DNA of 32,622 bases from Pseudomonas sp. KK4 (GCF_001984065.1 NZ_LYVP01000059.1:1-32622); one strand, 5' to 3'; positions 15,960 through 23,895 are shown, numbered from the stretch's first letter. Numbers and translations: made by a program. Notes: a model not told the origin generated them from the letters alone.

Positions 15960-17273
15960 ATGAAAGTGTTGAAAGGTCAGGACATCCTGGCACTTGGTTT
16001 TATGACGTTTGCCCTGTTCGTCGGGGCCGGCAACATCATCTTCCCGCCCATCGTCGGTTTGCAGTCCGGGCCTAACGTCTGGATGGCGGCGCTGGGCTTT
16101 CTGGTCACGGCGGTCGGTCTGCCGGTGGTCACCGTTGTAGCGCTGGCCAAGGTCGGTGGGGCGATGGATGCCTTGAGCAGCCCGATCGGCAAGATCGCCG
16201 GTGGTTTGCTGGCGGCGGCGTGCTACCTCGCTGTGGGACCGCTGTTTGCCACGCCACGCACGGCTACCGTTTCCTTCGAAGTGGGTCTGGCACCGTTGAC
16301 CGGCGAAAGTCCGCTGGCGCTGTTCCTCTACAGTTCGGTGTATTTCCTGCTGGTGTTCTTCATTTCGTTGTACCCGGGTCGCCTGCTGGATACCGTAGGA
16401 CGCTTCCTCGCTCCACTGAAAATTATCGCCCTGGCGGTGTTGGGCATTGCGGCATTCGCCTTGCCGGCGGGTGATATCGGTCAGGCCACCCCTGAATATG
16501 TGGCGGCACCGTTCTCCCAGGGCTTCATCAATGGTTACCTGACCATGGATACGCTGGGTGCACTGGTGTTCGGCATCGTGATCGTCAACGCCATTCGTTC
16601 CCGTGGCGTCGAATCGCCAGCGCTGATTACCCGTTACGCGATCATTGCCGGCCTCATCGCCGGCGTGGGCCTGGCGCTGGTGTACATCAGCCTGTTCCGT
16701 CTCGGTTCGGGCAGCCATGAAGTGGCGGTCGGCGCAACCAACGGTGCGGCGGTCTTGCACGCCTATGTGCAGCACACCTTCGGTTCCCTGGGCAGCGGCT
16801 TCCTCGCGGTGCTGATTTCCCTGGCGTGTCTGGTGACCGCGGTCGGCCTGACCTGCGCTTGCGCGGAATACTTCAGCCGTGTGCTGCCACTGTCCTACAA
16901 GACCCTGGTCATCATCCTGGCGGCGTTCTCGCTGCTGGTGTCCAACCTGGGCCTCACCAAGCTCATTGCATTCTCGATCCCGGTGCTGACTGCCATCTAC
17001 CCGCCGTGCATCGCTCTGGTAGCCCTGAGCTTCTGCAAGGACTTCTGGCATGAACAGGGCCGTATCGTCGGACCGGTGATGCTGGTGTCGTTCATCTTCG
17101 GACTGATCGATGCCCTCAAGGGCGCCGGTCTGGCGGACTGGATGCCGACGCAACTGGCGCATCTGCCGCTGAGCGAGCAGGGGCTGGCATGGCTGGTGCC
17201 TTCGGTGATGACCCTGGTGGTTGCAGTGGTTTGCGACCGCCTGCTGGGCAAGCGCGAAGAAGCGCTGGCTTAA
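15960..17273 (+). CDS. brnQ: branched-chain amino acid:cation symporter (LIVCS family)
   Basis: A 437-residue inner-membrane carrier with about 12 hydrophobic spans that imports leucine, isoleucine and valine with sodium or protons. The N-terminal signature LGFMTFALFVGAGNIIFPP (residues 12-30) is characteristic of BrnQ/BraB. The length is typical. Pseudomonads have more than one such carrier (BraB, BraZ), and I cannot tell which this is. The ATG at 15960 has no clear ribosome site, which is unusual in this window and fits a structured leader. It is monocistronic, with a terminator immediately after. Confidence 0.93.
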   Translation: MKVLKGQDILALGFMTFALFVGAGNIIFPPIVGLQSGPNVWMAALGFLVTAVGLPVVTVVALAKVGGAMDALSSPIGKIAGGLLAAACYLAVGPLFATPRTATVSFEVGLAPLTGESPLALFLYSSVYFLLVFFISLYPGRLLDTVGRFLAPLKIIALAVLGIAAFALPAGDIGQATPEYVAAPFSQGFINGYLTMDTLGALVFGIVIVNAIRSRGVESPALITRYAIIAGLIAGVGLALVYISLFRLGSGSHEVAVGATNGAAVLHAYVQHTFGSLGSGFLAVLISLACLVTAVGLTCACAEYFSRVLPLSYKTLVIILAAFSLLVSNLGLTKLIAFSIPVLTAIYPPCIALVALSFCKDFWHEQGRIVGPVMLVSFIFGLIDALKGAGLADWMPTQLAHLPLSEQGLAWLVPSVMTLVVAVVCDRLLGKREEALA

Positions 17274-17315
17274 GCTTCACTGGCCCGTCATGAGGGGGCC
17301 GCTGAACAGAAATGG

Positions 17316-17350
17316 AAATGCCCCGTATCAATCGATACGGGGCATTTTTT
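17316..17350 (+). terminator. terminator of brnQ
   Basis: A 14-bp stem (AAATGCCCCGTATC / GATACGGGGCATTT) with an AATC loop is followed by more T. It lies 43 bp after the brnQ stop. Confidence 0.92.
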
Positions 17351-17410
17351 ATGGGCAGGGTGCGGTGTCTTTTTACTTGGGCTAACGTCGAACCACTGCG
17401 ATCACCCAAT

Positions 17411-17498
17411 GTGGGAGCGGGCTTGCTCGCGAAGACGTTGCCCCCGTCGGATCATTCATTGACTGGCACGCAGCATTCGCGAGCAAGCCCGCTCCCAC
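17411..17498. repeat. REP doublet (inverted pair)
   Basis: REP units at 17411-17433 and, inverted, 17476-17498 are identical to those at the window start, again with a 42-bp spacer. The pair lies between the brnQ terminator and the DUF599 gene. Confidence 0.9.
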
Positions 17499-17534
17499 AG
17501 GGCCTCGGTACACTTTCTGCTCAAAAGGACCTGC

Positions 17535-18272
17535 ATGTCGTTCATCCAAGCCAATCTGATCCACATCCTTGCCGCGCTCTGGTTCGTCATCTGCTGGGGC
17601 GGCTACACCCGCTATGCCACCTGGAAGGGCCGGGACACCGCGTGCCTGGCCAGCGTGCTGCATCTATACCGCGAAGACTGGATGCGCCGCATGCTGCTGC
17701 GTGACAATCGTATCGCCGATGCCAGCGTGATCGGCAATCTGGAGCGCAACGCTTCCTTCTTTGCTTCGAGCACACTGATTATCCTGGCCGGCATCCTGAC
17801 GGTACTCGGGGCGTCGGAGCGGGCGGTGTCGCTGCTGGCGGACATTCCCATGGTGCAACAGGCTTCCCAGGGCATGTCGGAGATCAAGCTACTGTGCCTG
17901 GCACTGGTGTTCGTTTACGCGTTCTTCACCTTCAGTTGGTGCATGCGCCAGTACAATTTTGCCGCCATCCTGGTGGGCTCGGCGCCGATGGTCGGTGAGC
18001 GGCATGTCTCCGAACAGGAGCGCAAAGCCTTTGCTTCCCGTGCCGCGCGGGTTATTTCCATGGCGGCCAACCAGTTCAACTTCGGCCTGCGCTCCTACTA
18101 CTTCGGCATGACCATGCTCGCCTGGTTCGTCAGCCCCTGGTTGTTCATGTTGATGAGCGCCGGCGTGGTGCTGGTGTTGTATCGCCGCGAGTTTCATTCC
18201 GATGTCCTCGACGTGATGGTCTATACCCCTACAGAGGCGCCGTTGCCCGAGGTGAACAAAGAGGCTGCTTGA
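17535..18272 (+). CDS. DUF599 membrane protein
   Basis: A 245-residue protein of the DUF599 family, whose function is not known. Hydrophobic segments are visible near residues 6-22, 72-95, 115-137 and 187-215, so it should be a four-span inner-membrane protein. The loop between the first two spans carries many basic residues (REDWMRRMLLRDNR). The ATG at 17535 follows AAAAGGA at a good distance. Its stop overlaps the start of the downstream MAPEG gene (TGATG), so the two are probably translated together. I can name no substrate or partner beyond that pairing. Confidence 0.85.
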   Translation: MSFIQANLIHILAALWFVICWGGYTRYATWKGRDTACLASVLHLYREDWMRRMLLRDNRIADASVIGNLERNASFFASSTLIILAGILTVLGASERAVSLLADIPMVQQASQGMSEIKLLCLALVFVYAFFTFSWCMRQYNFAAILVGSAPMVGERHVSEQERKAFASRAARVISMAANQFNFGLRSYYFGMTMLAWFVSPWLFMLMSAGVVLVLYRREFHSDVLDVMVYTPTEAPLPEVNKEAA

Positions 18273-18673
18273 TGAGTATTCCGTTCTGGTGCGTGTTTAT
18301 CAGTGCCGTATTGATTTATGTAGCGCGCATGCCCGTGACCACGGCCATGAAAGCGCAGGGGGGCTACGACAATCACCTGCCGCGTCAGCAGCAGGCGCAA
18401 CTCACGGGGCTGGGCGCCCGTGCGGTGGCGGCGCACCAAAATTGTTTCGAGGCATTCATTCTGTTTGCGGTGGGTGTGTTGATGGCGCATACCACGCAGA
18501 CGGCGGGATGGCTCATTGATCTGCTGGCGATCATCTTTGTAATCACCCGGGTCATTTATCTGTTGTGTTACTGGAAAGATCTGACCTGGCAACGCAGTCT
18601 GGTTTGGTTGGTGGGATTAGTCTGTTCTCTGTTGTTGATGATTAGTCCGACTTTTAGAACGATTTTGCTCTAG
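18272..18673 (+). CDS. MAPEG family membrane protein
   Basis: A 133-residue protein with four hydrophobic spans. The conserved MAPEG segment includes GLGARAVAAHQNCFEAFILFAVGV at about residues 48-71 (the A-x-x-N-x-x-E pattern). Eukaryotic members handle glutathione and eicosanoids; bacterial members are mostly uncharacterised. The ATG at 18272 overlaps the DUF599 stop; a TTG one codon upstream is less likely. A terminator follows within 30 bp. Family assignment is good; the function is unknown. Confidence 0.85.
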   Translation: MSIPFWCVFISAVLIYVARMPVTTAMKAQGGYDNHLPRQQQAQLTGLGARAVAAHQNCFEAFILFAVGVLMAHTTQTAGWLIDLLAIIFVITRVIYLLCYWKDLTWQRSLVWLVGLVCSLLLMISPTFRTILL

Positions 18674-18700
18674 CGCCGCAATGAAGAAAACGCAGACGAA

Positions 18701-18727
18701 AGAAAACCCGCACTTGGCGGGTTTTCT
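18701..18727. terminator. bidirectional terminator
   Basis: AGAAAACCCGC / AGCGGG-type stem: AGAAAACCCGC (18701-18711) pairs with GCGGGTTTTCT (18717-18727) around an ACTTG loop. Its A-rich and T-rich arms let it serve the MAPEG gene on the plus strand and the small lipoprotein gene on the minus strand. Confidence 0.85.
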
Positions 18728-18749
18728 CCTTAACTGGCTAAAAACTGAT

Positions 18750-18986
18750 TTAGTTTTTAGGTGCAGCTTCTTTTGCTGCTGCTTCGTTCGATTCAGCCTG
18801 AGCTTTGGCGGCTTCGGCGTTTTCTTTCGCCGCGTCGTTCACTTTATCCTGAGCTTTGTTCATGTCTTGCTGAGCTTGCTCAGCATGTTTGGCAGCATCT
18901 TGAGCTTTGTCCTCGGATTTTTTATCGCAGGCAGCGAGACCGAGGGAAGCGGTCAACATCAAGGCAATAGCTAAAGTCTTACGCAT
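18750..18986 (-). CDS. small alanine-rich lipoprotein
   Basis: A 78-residue protein with a lipoprotein signal (MRKTLAIALMLTASLGLAAC); the lipobox LAAC puts the acylated Cys at residue 20. The mature part is almost entirely Ala, Lys, Glu, Gln and Asp in heptad-like spacing (KAQDAAKHAEQAQQDMNKA), predicting a single long helix or coiled coil in the periplasm, somewhat like OprI/Lpp-type proteins. The ATG at 18986 has AAGGAG upstream; an in-frame ATG at 19055 precedes that site and is rejected. An AlgU-like promoter lies about 40 bp upstream. I do not recognise a named gene. Confidence 0.8.
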   Translation of the reverse strand: MRKTLAIALMLTASLGLAACDKKSEDKAQDAAKHAEQAQQDMNKAQDKVNDAAKENAEAAKAQAESNEAAAKEAAPKN

Positions 18987-19022
18987 GGGGTGTTTCTCCT
19001 TATGGAAATTAACTACTGGCCT

Positions 19023-19050
19023 TTCGAGCGCAGGCCTCGGGGTTAAGTTC
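19023..19050 (-). promoter_or_regulatory. candidate AlgU (sigma-22) promoter of the small lipoprotein
   Basis: On the minus strand GAACTT (19045-19050) is followed after 17 bp by TCGAA (19023-19027), similar to the AlgU consensus GAACTT-N16/17-TCtgA. Transcription would start near 19016, about 30 nt before the ATG at 18986. The -35 is exact; the -10 is imperfect. Confidence 0.45.
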
Positions 19051-19144
19051 CTCAAATTCCTCAGATATATAAGTTTGTTCTAACACGGAACTTTTTCATG
19101 GACCGATACTGCACTCCACGATCATTTAAAGGCGTTTTTATCAA

Positions 19145-19621
19145 ATGACCGAAAACCCCGTTTTTGAGCGCGCGATACGATTCATGTCGGCATTGCGCCA
19201 TTGTCAGGTACTCGGCTTGCAAGTCCATGGCGCCAGTCAGGAAGGTCTGACGGTAATGCTTCCCTATAGTCAGCAGATCGTCGGCAACCCCGACACTGGG
19301 GTGATTCATGGCGGCGCACTGACCACCCTGATGGACACCGCCTGCGGCATGTCCACGCTCTGCGTGCTGCCGGAATTCGAAGTTTGCCCGACCCTCGACC
19401 TGCGCATCGATTACATGCACGCCGCCGAACCTCACAAGGACGTGTACGGATTTGCCCAATGCTACCGGGTGACCACCGATGTGATCTTCGCCCGTGGTTT
19501 TGCCTACCAGGACGATCCCGAGCAGCCGATTGCCCATGTGGTGGGCACGTTCATGCGCATGGGCAAGGGCATCAAAGGCACCCAAGGCTTTGGTGGCGCC
19601 ATCGCCGCAGGTGCGAAATGA
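19145..19621 (+). CDS. hotdog-fold thioesterase (PaaI-like), first of a pair
   Basis: A 158-residue protein of the PaaI/4HBT hotdog family, which hydrolyses acyl-CoA thioesters. The motif VIHGGALTTLMDTACG puts HGG at residues 55-57 and the likely catalytic Asp at 64. The substrate cannot be read from sequence. The ATG at 19145 has only a weak ribosome site. The stop overlaps the ATG of a second, diverged hotdog gene (ATGA at 19618-19621), so the two are translationally coupled. It is divergent from the small lipoprotein gene. Confidence 0.88.
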   Translation: MTENPVFERAIRFMSALRHCQVLGLQVHGASQEGLTVMLPYSQQIVGNPDTGVIHGGALTTLMDTACGMSTLCVLPEFEVCPTLDLRIDYMHAAEPHKDVYGFAQCYRVTTDVIFARGFAYQDDPEQPIAHVVGTFMRMGKGIKGTQGFGGAIAAGAK

Positions 19622-20070
19622 CTGACGGTTTCCGGGAACAGTTGCGCCAGGCCCATCAGCAGGGCGATTACAGCGCGCTGCTGCAGCTGATTCCCTACGC
19701 CACGCTGATCGGCGTCGAATGTTCGCGGGTGGGGGATGAACTGCTGTTTCGCCTGCCGGCCAACAAAGACAACATTGGTAACCCTTTGCTGCCGGCGATC
19801 CACGGTGGTGTCATCGCCGGTTTCATGGAACTGTCCGCCGCACTGCATCTGTTGATTACCACTGGTTCACCGGGCGTGCCGAAAATCATCGATTTTTCCC
19901 TTGATTACCTGCGTGCCGGGCATTTCCGCGATACATGGGCCCGTTGTCAGGTGTGCCGCCAGGGACGCCGGGTGGCCAACGTGGCAATTACCGCGTGGCA
20001 AAGCACCGAAGCCGAGCCCATCGCCACGGCCAGGGCGCATTTCAAACTCGAGGAGCCCTTGAAATCCTGA
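19618..20070 (+). CDS. hotdog-fold thioesterase, second of a pair
   Basis: A 150-residue hotdog protein with AIHGGVIAGFMELSA: HGG at residues 62-64 and Glu71 in the position where the first copy has Asp64. It is only distantly similar to its neighbour, so the pair might form a heteromeric enzyme or act on different acyl-CoAs; this is inference. The start overlaps the upstream stop by 4 bp. The 3' end contains the candidate heat-shock promoter of htpG (20058-20085). Confidence 0.87.
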   Translation: MTDGFREQLRQAHQQGDYSALLQLIPYATLIGVECSRVGDELLFRLPANKDNIGNPLLPAIHGGVIAGFMELSAALHLLITTGSPGVPKIIDFSLDYLRAGHFRDTWARCQVCRQGRRVANVAITAWQSTEAEPIATARAHFKLEEPLKS

Positions 20071-20085
20071 ACGCCGCCCCCAACT
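20058..20085 (+). promoter_or_regulatory. htpG: sigma-32 (heat-shock) promoter of htpG
   Basis: CTTGAAA (20058-20064) is an exact -35 match, and CCCCAACT (20078-20085) matches the -10 consensus CCCCATnT at 7 of 8 positions, with a 13-bp spacer. It overlaps the last codons of the thioesterase gene and would give a leader of about 60 nt. Known heat-shock control of htpG in proteobacteria supports it. Confidence 0.75.
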
Positions 20086-20151
20086 CTCATGACAACCCGC
20101 CGCAGACCCTCTTGGTCGCGGCTTATGCCATCTGATTGGAGTTTGATGACC

Positions 20152-22056
20152 ATGAGTGTGGAAACTCAAAAGGAAACCCTGGGCTTCCAGACCGAGGTAA
20201 AGCAGCTGCTGCACCTCATGATCCATTCGCTGTATTCCAACAAGGAAATCTTCCTTCGCGAATTGATCTCGAACGCCTCTGACGCCGTAGACAAATTACG
20301 TTTCGAAGCCCTGTCCAAGCCAGATTTGCTGGAAGGTGGCGCGGAACTGAAAATCCGTGTGAGCTTCGACAAGGACGCCAAGACTGTCACCCTCGAAGAC
20401 AACGGCATCGGCATGAGCCGTGAAGACGTGATCACCCACCTGGGCACCATCGCCAAGTCCGGCACCGCCGACTTCATGAAAAACCTGTCGGGCGACCAGA
20501 AGAAGGACTCGCACCTGATCGGTCAGTTCGGCGTGGGCTTCTATTCCGCATTCATCGTGGCCGACAAAGTCGACGTGTTCAGCCGTCGTGCCGGCAGCCC
20601 GGCCAGCGAAGGCGTGCACTGGTCGTCCAAGGGTGAGGGCGAGTTTGAAGTCGCCACCATCGACAAGGCCGAGCGCGGTACCCGTATCGTGCTGCACCTG
20701 AAGTCCGGCGAAGACGAGTTCGCCGACGGCTGGCGCCTGCGCAACATCATCAAGAAGTACTCCGACCACATCGCTCTGCCGATCGAGTTGCCTAAAGAAG
20801 CGGCAGCTGCCGAAGGCGAGGACAAGCCTGCCGTTGAGTGGGAAACCGTCAACCGCGCCAGCGCCCTGTGGACTCGCCCTCGTACTGAAGTGAAGGACGA
20901 GGAATACCAGGAGTTCTACAAGCACATCGCCCACGACTTCGAAAACCCGCTGAGCTGGAGCCACAACAAGGTCGAAGGCAAGCTGGAATACAGCTCGCTG
21001 CTGTACGTACCGGCCCGTGCACCCTTCGACCTGTACCAGCGTGAAGCGCCCAAAGGCCTGAAGCTGTATGTGCAGCGCGTTTTCGTCATGGATCAGGCCG
21101 AGTCGTTCCTGCCGTTGTACCTGCGCTTCATCAAGGGCGTGGTCGATTCCAACGACCTGTCGCTGAACGTGTCGCGCGAGATCCTGCAGAAAGACCCGAT
21201 CATCGATTCCATGAAGTCGGCACTGACCAAGCGCGTGCTGGACATGCTGGAAAAACTGGCGAAGAACGAGCCTGAGCAATACAAGGGCTTCTGGAAGAAC
21301 TTCGGTCAGGTCATGAAAGAAGGCCCGGCAGAAGACTTCGCCAACAAAGAAAAAATCGCCGGCCTGCTGCGTTTCGCATCGACCAACGGTGACGACGGAG
21401 AGCAGGTTGTGGGCCTGGCCGATTACCTGGCTCGCGCCAAGGAAGGTCAGGACAAGATCTACTACCTGACCGGCGAAACCTATGCTCAGGTCAAGAACAG
21501 CCCGCACCTGGAAGTCTTCCGCAAGAAAGGCATCGAAGTACTGCTGTTGACCGACCGCATCGACGAGTGGCTGATGAGCTACCTGAGCGACTTCGACGGC
21601 AAGAGCTTTGTCGATGTGGCCCGTGGCGACCTGGACCTGGGCAACCTGGACTCGGAAGAGGACAAGAAGGCCGCGGAAGAAGTCGCCAAGTCCAAGGAAG
21701 GTCTGGTGGAGCGTCTCAAGACTGCACTGGGCGAATCCGTGGCCGAAGTGCGGGTTTCCCATCGTCTGACCGACTCGCCGGCGATCCTCGCCATCGGCGA
21801 GCAGGACCTGGGTCTGCAAATGCGCCAGATCCTCGAAGCCAGTGGCCAGAAGGTGCCGGACTCCAAGCCGATCTTCGAATTCAACCCGGCTCACCCGTTG
21901 ATCGAAAAGCTCGACAACGAGCAGAGCGATGAACGTTTCGGTGACCTGTCGCACATTCTGTTCGATCAGGCCGCCCTGGCGGCCGGCGACAGCTTGAAAG
22001 ACCCGGCGGCTTACGTGCGTCGTCTGAACAAGCTGTTGGTTGAACTGTCAGCTTGA
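20152..22056 (+). CDS. htpG: chaperone HtpG (Hsp90)
   Basis: A 634-residue cytosolic Hsp90, full length. The N-terminal ATPase (GHKL fold) shows the catalytic Glu37 and Asn41 (LRELISNASDA), DNGIGM at 83-88 and the lid motif GQFGVGFYSAF starting at 124. The middle domain carries LSLNVSREILQ. The C-terminal dimerisation domain ends LNKLLVELSA. I chose the ATG at 20152, with GGAG 10 nt upstream. An ATG at 20146 is too close to that site, and the ATG at 20089 lies before it. A sigma-32 promoter upstream and a terminator downstream make it a self-contained heat-shock unit. Confidence 0.97.
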   Translation: MSVETQKETLGFQTEVKQLLHLMIHSLYSNKEIFLRELISNASDAVDKLRFEALSKPDLLEGGAELKIRVSFDKDAKTVTLEDNGIGMSREDVITHLGTIAKSGTADFMKNLSGDQKKDSHLIGQFGVGFYSAFIVADKVDVFSRRAGSPASEGVHWSSKGEGEFEVATIDKAERGTRIVLHLKSGEDEFADGWRLRNIIKKYSDHIALPIELPKEAAAAEGEDKPAVEWETVNRASALWTRPRTEVKDEEYQEFYKHIAHDFENPLSWSHNKVEGKLEYSSLLYVPARAPFDLYQREAPKGLKLYVQRVFVMDQAESFLPLYLRFIKGVVDSNDLSLNVSREILQKDPIIDSMKSALTKRVLDMLEKLAKNEPEQYKGFWKNFGQVMKEGPAEDFANKEKIAGLLRFASTNGDDGEQVVGLADYLARAKEGQDKIYYLTGETYAQVKNSPHLEVFRKKGIEVLLLTDRIDEWLMSYLSDFDGKSFVDVARGDLDLGNLDSEEDKKAAEEVAKSKEGLVERLKTALGESVAEVRVSHRLTDSPAILAIGEQDLGLQMRQILEASGQKVPDSKPIFEFNPAHPLIEKLDNEQSDERFGDLSHILFDQAALAAGDSLKDPAAYVRRLNKLLVELSA

Positions 22057-22067
22057 TCATGTTGTAG

Positions 22068-22092
22068 AAAAACCCGCTTCGGCGGGTTTTTT
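22068..22092 (+). terminator. terminator of htpG
   Basis: CCCGC-TTCG-GCGGG preceded by A5 and followed by T6, 11 bp after the htpG stop. Confidence 0.93.
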
Positions 22093-22122
22093 CATTCTGG
22101 TGTTTAAAATCAGGAGTCAGAA

Positions 22123-22851
22123 ATGAGCCAAATCACTGTACGTTCCGTTGTCTACCAGATTGACGGTCAGGCCTACGAAAGCCGCCTGGCGTTCGACGCT
22201 GACCATAAAGGTGCGCGTCCGGGGTTGTTGATGGCACACAACTGGATGGGCATCAGCGCCGGTGCCGAGGAGATCGCCAAGTCGGTGGCTGCCAAGGGCT
22301 ACGTAGTGTTGATCGCGGACATCTACGGCCAATCGCTTCGCCCGCAGAACAACGACGAAGCAGCCGCGGCGATGATGCCGCTCAAGAATGACCGGGCGTT
22401 GATGCGCAAGCGTCTGCAAGTGGCGTTCGAGCAATTGCAACAGCAGGGCGAGGCGGCAGTCGATATGTCGAAACTGGCGACTTTCGGTTTCTGTTTCGGC
22501 GGTTGCTGCGCGTTGGAGCTTGCCCGTACCGGGGCTCCGGTGAAGGCCGCAGTGTCGTTCCACGGCACCCTCGATACCCCGAATCCGGCTGATGCGAACA
22601 ACATCAAGGGCAAGGTGCTGGTGCTTCACGGCGCGTCCGACCCATTGGTGCCGAAAGAGCAGTTGCCAGCCTTTGAAGATGAAATGAATGCGGCCGGTGT
22701 GGATTGGCAGTTGATCAGCTACGGCGGCGCGTTCCACTCGTTCACCGACACCCACGCCAATGTGCCGGGGATGATGATGTACGACGCCAAGGTGGCTGCC
22801 CGGGCATTTACCTCGATGCACAACCTGCTGGATGAAGTGTTCAAGGGTTGA
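22123..22851 (+). CDS. dienelactone hydrolase family protein
   Basis: A 242-residue alpha/beta-hydrolase of the dienelactone hydrolase family. The nucleophile motif is G-F-C124-F-G-G (GFCFGGCCALELA), with Cys as in true dienelactone hydrolases rather than Ser. Asp173 (HGASDPLVP) and His205 (GGAFHSFT) complete the triad. The natural substrate is not evident: there are no aromatic-degradation genes nearby, so it may act as a general carboxylesterase. AGGAG lies 7 nt before the ATG. It stands alone between the htpG terminator and a REP doublet. Confidence 0.9.
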   Translation: MSQITVRSVVYQIDGQAYESRLAFDADHKGARPGLLMAHNWMGISAGAEEIAKSVAAKGYVVLIADIYGQSLRPQNNDEAAAAMMPLKNDRALMRKRLQVAFEQLQQQGEAAVDMSKLATFGFCFGGCCALELARTGAPVKAAVSFHGTLDTPNPADANNIKGKVLVLHGASDPLVPKEQLPAFEDEMNAAGVDWQLISYGGAFHSFTDTHANVPGMMMYDAKVAARAFTSMHNLLDEVFKG

Positions 22852-22882
22852 TCATGATGTGGTTGGTGTAAGTGCCGGCCCC

Positions 22883-22948
22883 TTCGCGAGCAGGCTCGCT
22901 CCCACAGTTTGGAATGTGTTCCTCTGTGGGAGCGAGCCTGCTCGCGAA
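22883..22948. repeat. REP doublet, variant type
   Basis: Inverted REP units at 22883-22905 and 22926-22948 with a short 20-bp spacer. Both carry GAGCCTG where the other doublets carry GGGCTTG, so the internal palindrome (GCGAGC/GCTCGC) is perfect. It separates the dienelactone hydrolase gene from the convergent pirin gene. Confidence 0.9.
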
Positions 22949-22972
22949 AGCGGCGTAAGTTACACCGAGGTC

Positions 22973-23833
22973 TCAGGGCAATTCGATCCGCTCGACTTCC
23001 CCTGGCACCGTCGGCCAGTCCCCGGCCGCCCAGCGTCGGCGGGCGTCATCGATCATGGCCGGATCGCTCGCGACAAAATTCCAGTTGATCCGTCGCGGAC
23101 CGTCCAACGGTGCGCCGCCTAACAACACCGCATGGCAATCGCTGTCGGCAGACAGTGTCATCTCTTGCCCGGAAGGCAGCACCACCAGCGAGTGCGGCTC
23201 AAGCGATTCGCCATCCAGTTGTGCCTCGCCACTCAATAGATACAGCGCGCGCTCTTCGTGCTCGGTAGGGATCAGCAGGGTCGTCGCCGTCTGCAGGTGC
23301 AGTTCCGCATACAACGTAGGTGAAAGTACCGGCACGGGTGACTCCAGGCAAAAGCCTGACCCGGCGATCATGCGGATCTTCACCCCAAGGTTTTCGCTGA
23401 CCGGCAACGTGGTCGCCGGATGATGGCTGTAATGGCCCGGCCCCTGTTCACGGTCTTTGGGCGAAGCCAGCCAGATCTGCAAGCCGTGCATCGTGAAGCC
23501 GCGTTGCTTGAGGGCGTCGGGCGTGCGCTCGACGTGGGCAATGGCGCTGCCGGCGGTCATCCAGCTGACGTCGCCGGCGCTGACCACTTGATCGGAGCCC
23601 AGGCTGTCCTTGTGTTGCAACTGCCCCTCGAACAGGTAGGTGAGGGTGGACAGGCCAATGTGCGGATGCTGGCGGATGTTCATGCCGTCGCCCGGTGCGT
23701 AGCGAGTCGTGAGCATGTGGTCGAAAAATACGAAAGGCCCGACGTTGCGGCATTTGGCAGAGGGCAGCGGGCGAAGAATCGGCTGGCCCTCGACATCTTC
23801 TGCGCGGGGGCGGATCACGAGCGGAGTGTTCAT
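22973..23833 (-). CDS. pirin family protein
   Basis: A 286-residue bicupin of the pirin family. The metal ligands of the N-terminal cupin are visible: His56 and His58 (RQHPHIGLST), His100 and Glu102 (AIAHVERTP). Bacterial pirins vary in role: some have quercetinase activity and others modulate metabolic enzymes; neither can be assigned here. The C-terminal cupin (about 150-260) lacks an obvious metal set, as is usual. The start at 23833 is supported by the conserved N-terminus (MNTPLVIRPRAEDVEG). No strong terminator follows; the REP doublet begins 25 bp downstream. Confidence 0.92.
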   Translation of the reverse strand: MNTPLVIRPRAEDVEGQPILRPLPSAKCRNVGPFVFFDHMLTTRYAPGDGMNIRQHPHIGLSTLTYLFEGQLQHKDSLGSDQVVSAGDVSWMTAGSAIAHVERTPDALKQRGFTMHGLQIWLASPKDREQGPGHYSHHPATTLPVSENLGVKIRMIAGSGFCLESPVPVLSPTLYAELHLQTATTLLIPTEHEERALYLLSGEAQLDGESLEPHSLVVLPSGQEMTLSADSDCHAVLLGGAPLDGPRRINWNFVASDPAMIDDARRRWAAGDWPTVPGEVERIELP

Positions 23834-23895
23834 GGTGCGTTCCAGGCTGAGCGGGTGATGCCGTCGAGCATAACCCGCTTGTGCAACCCTTGCCG

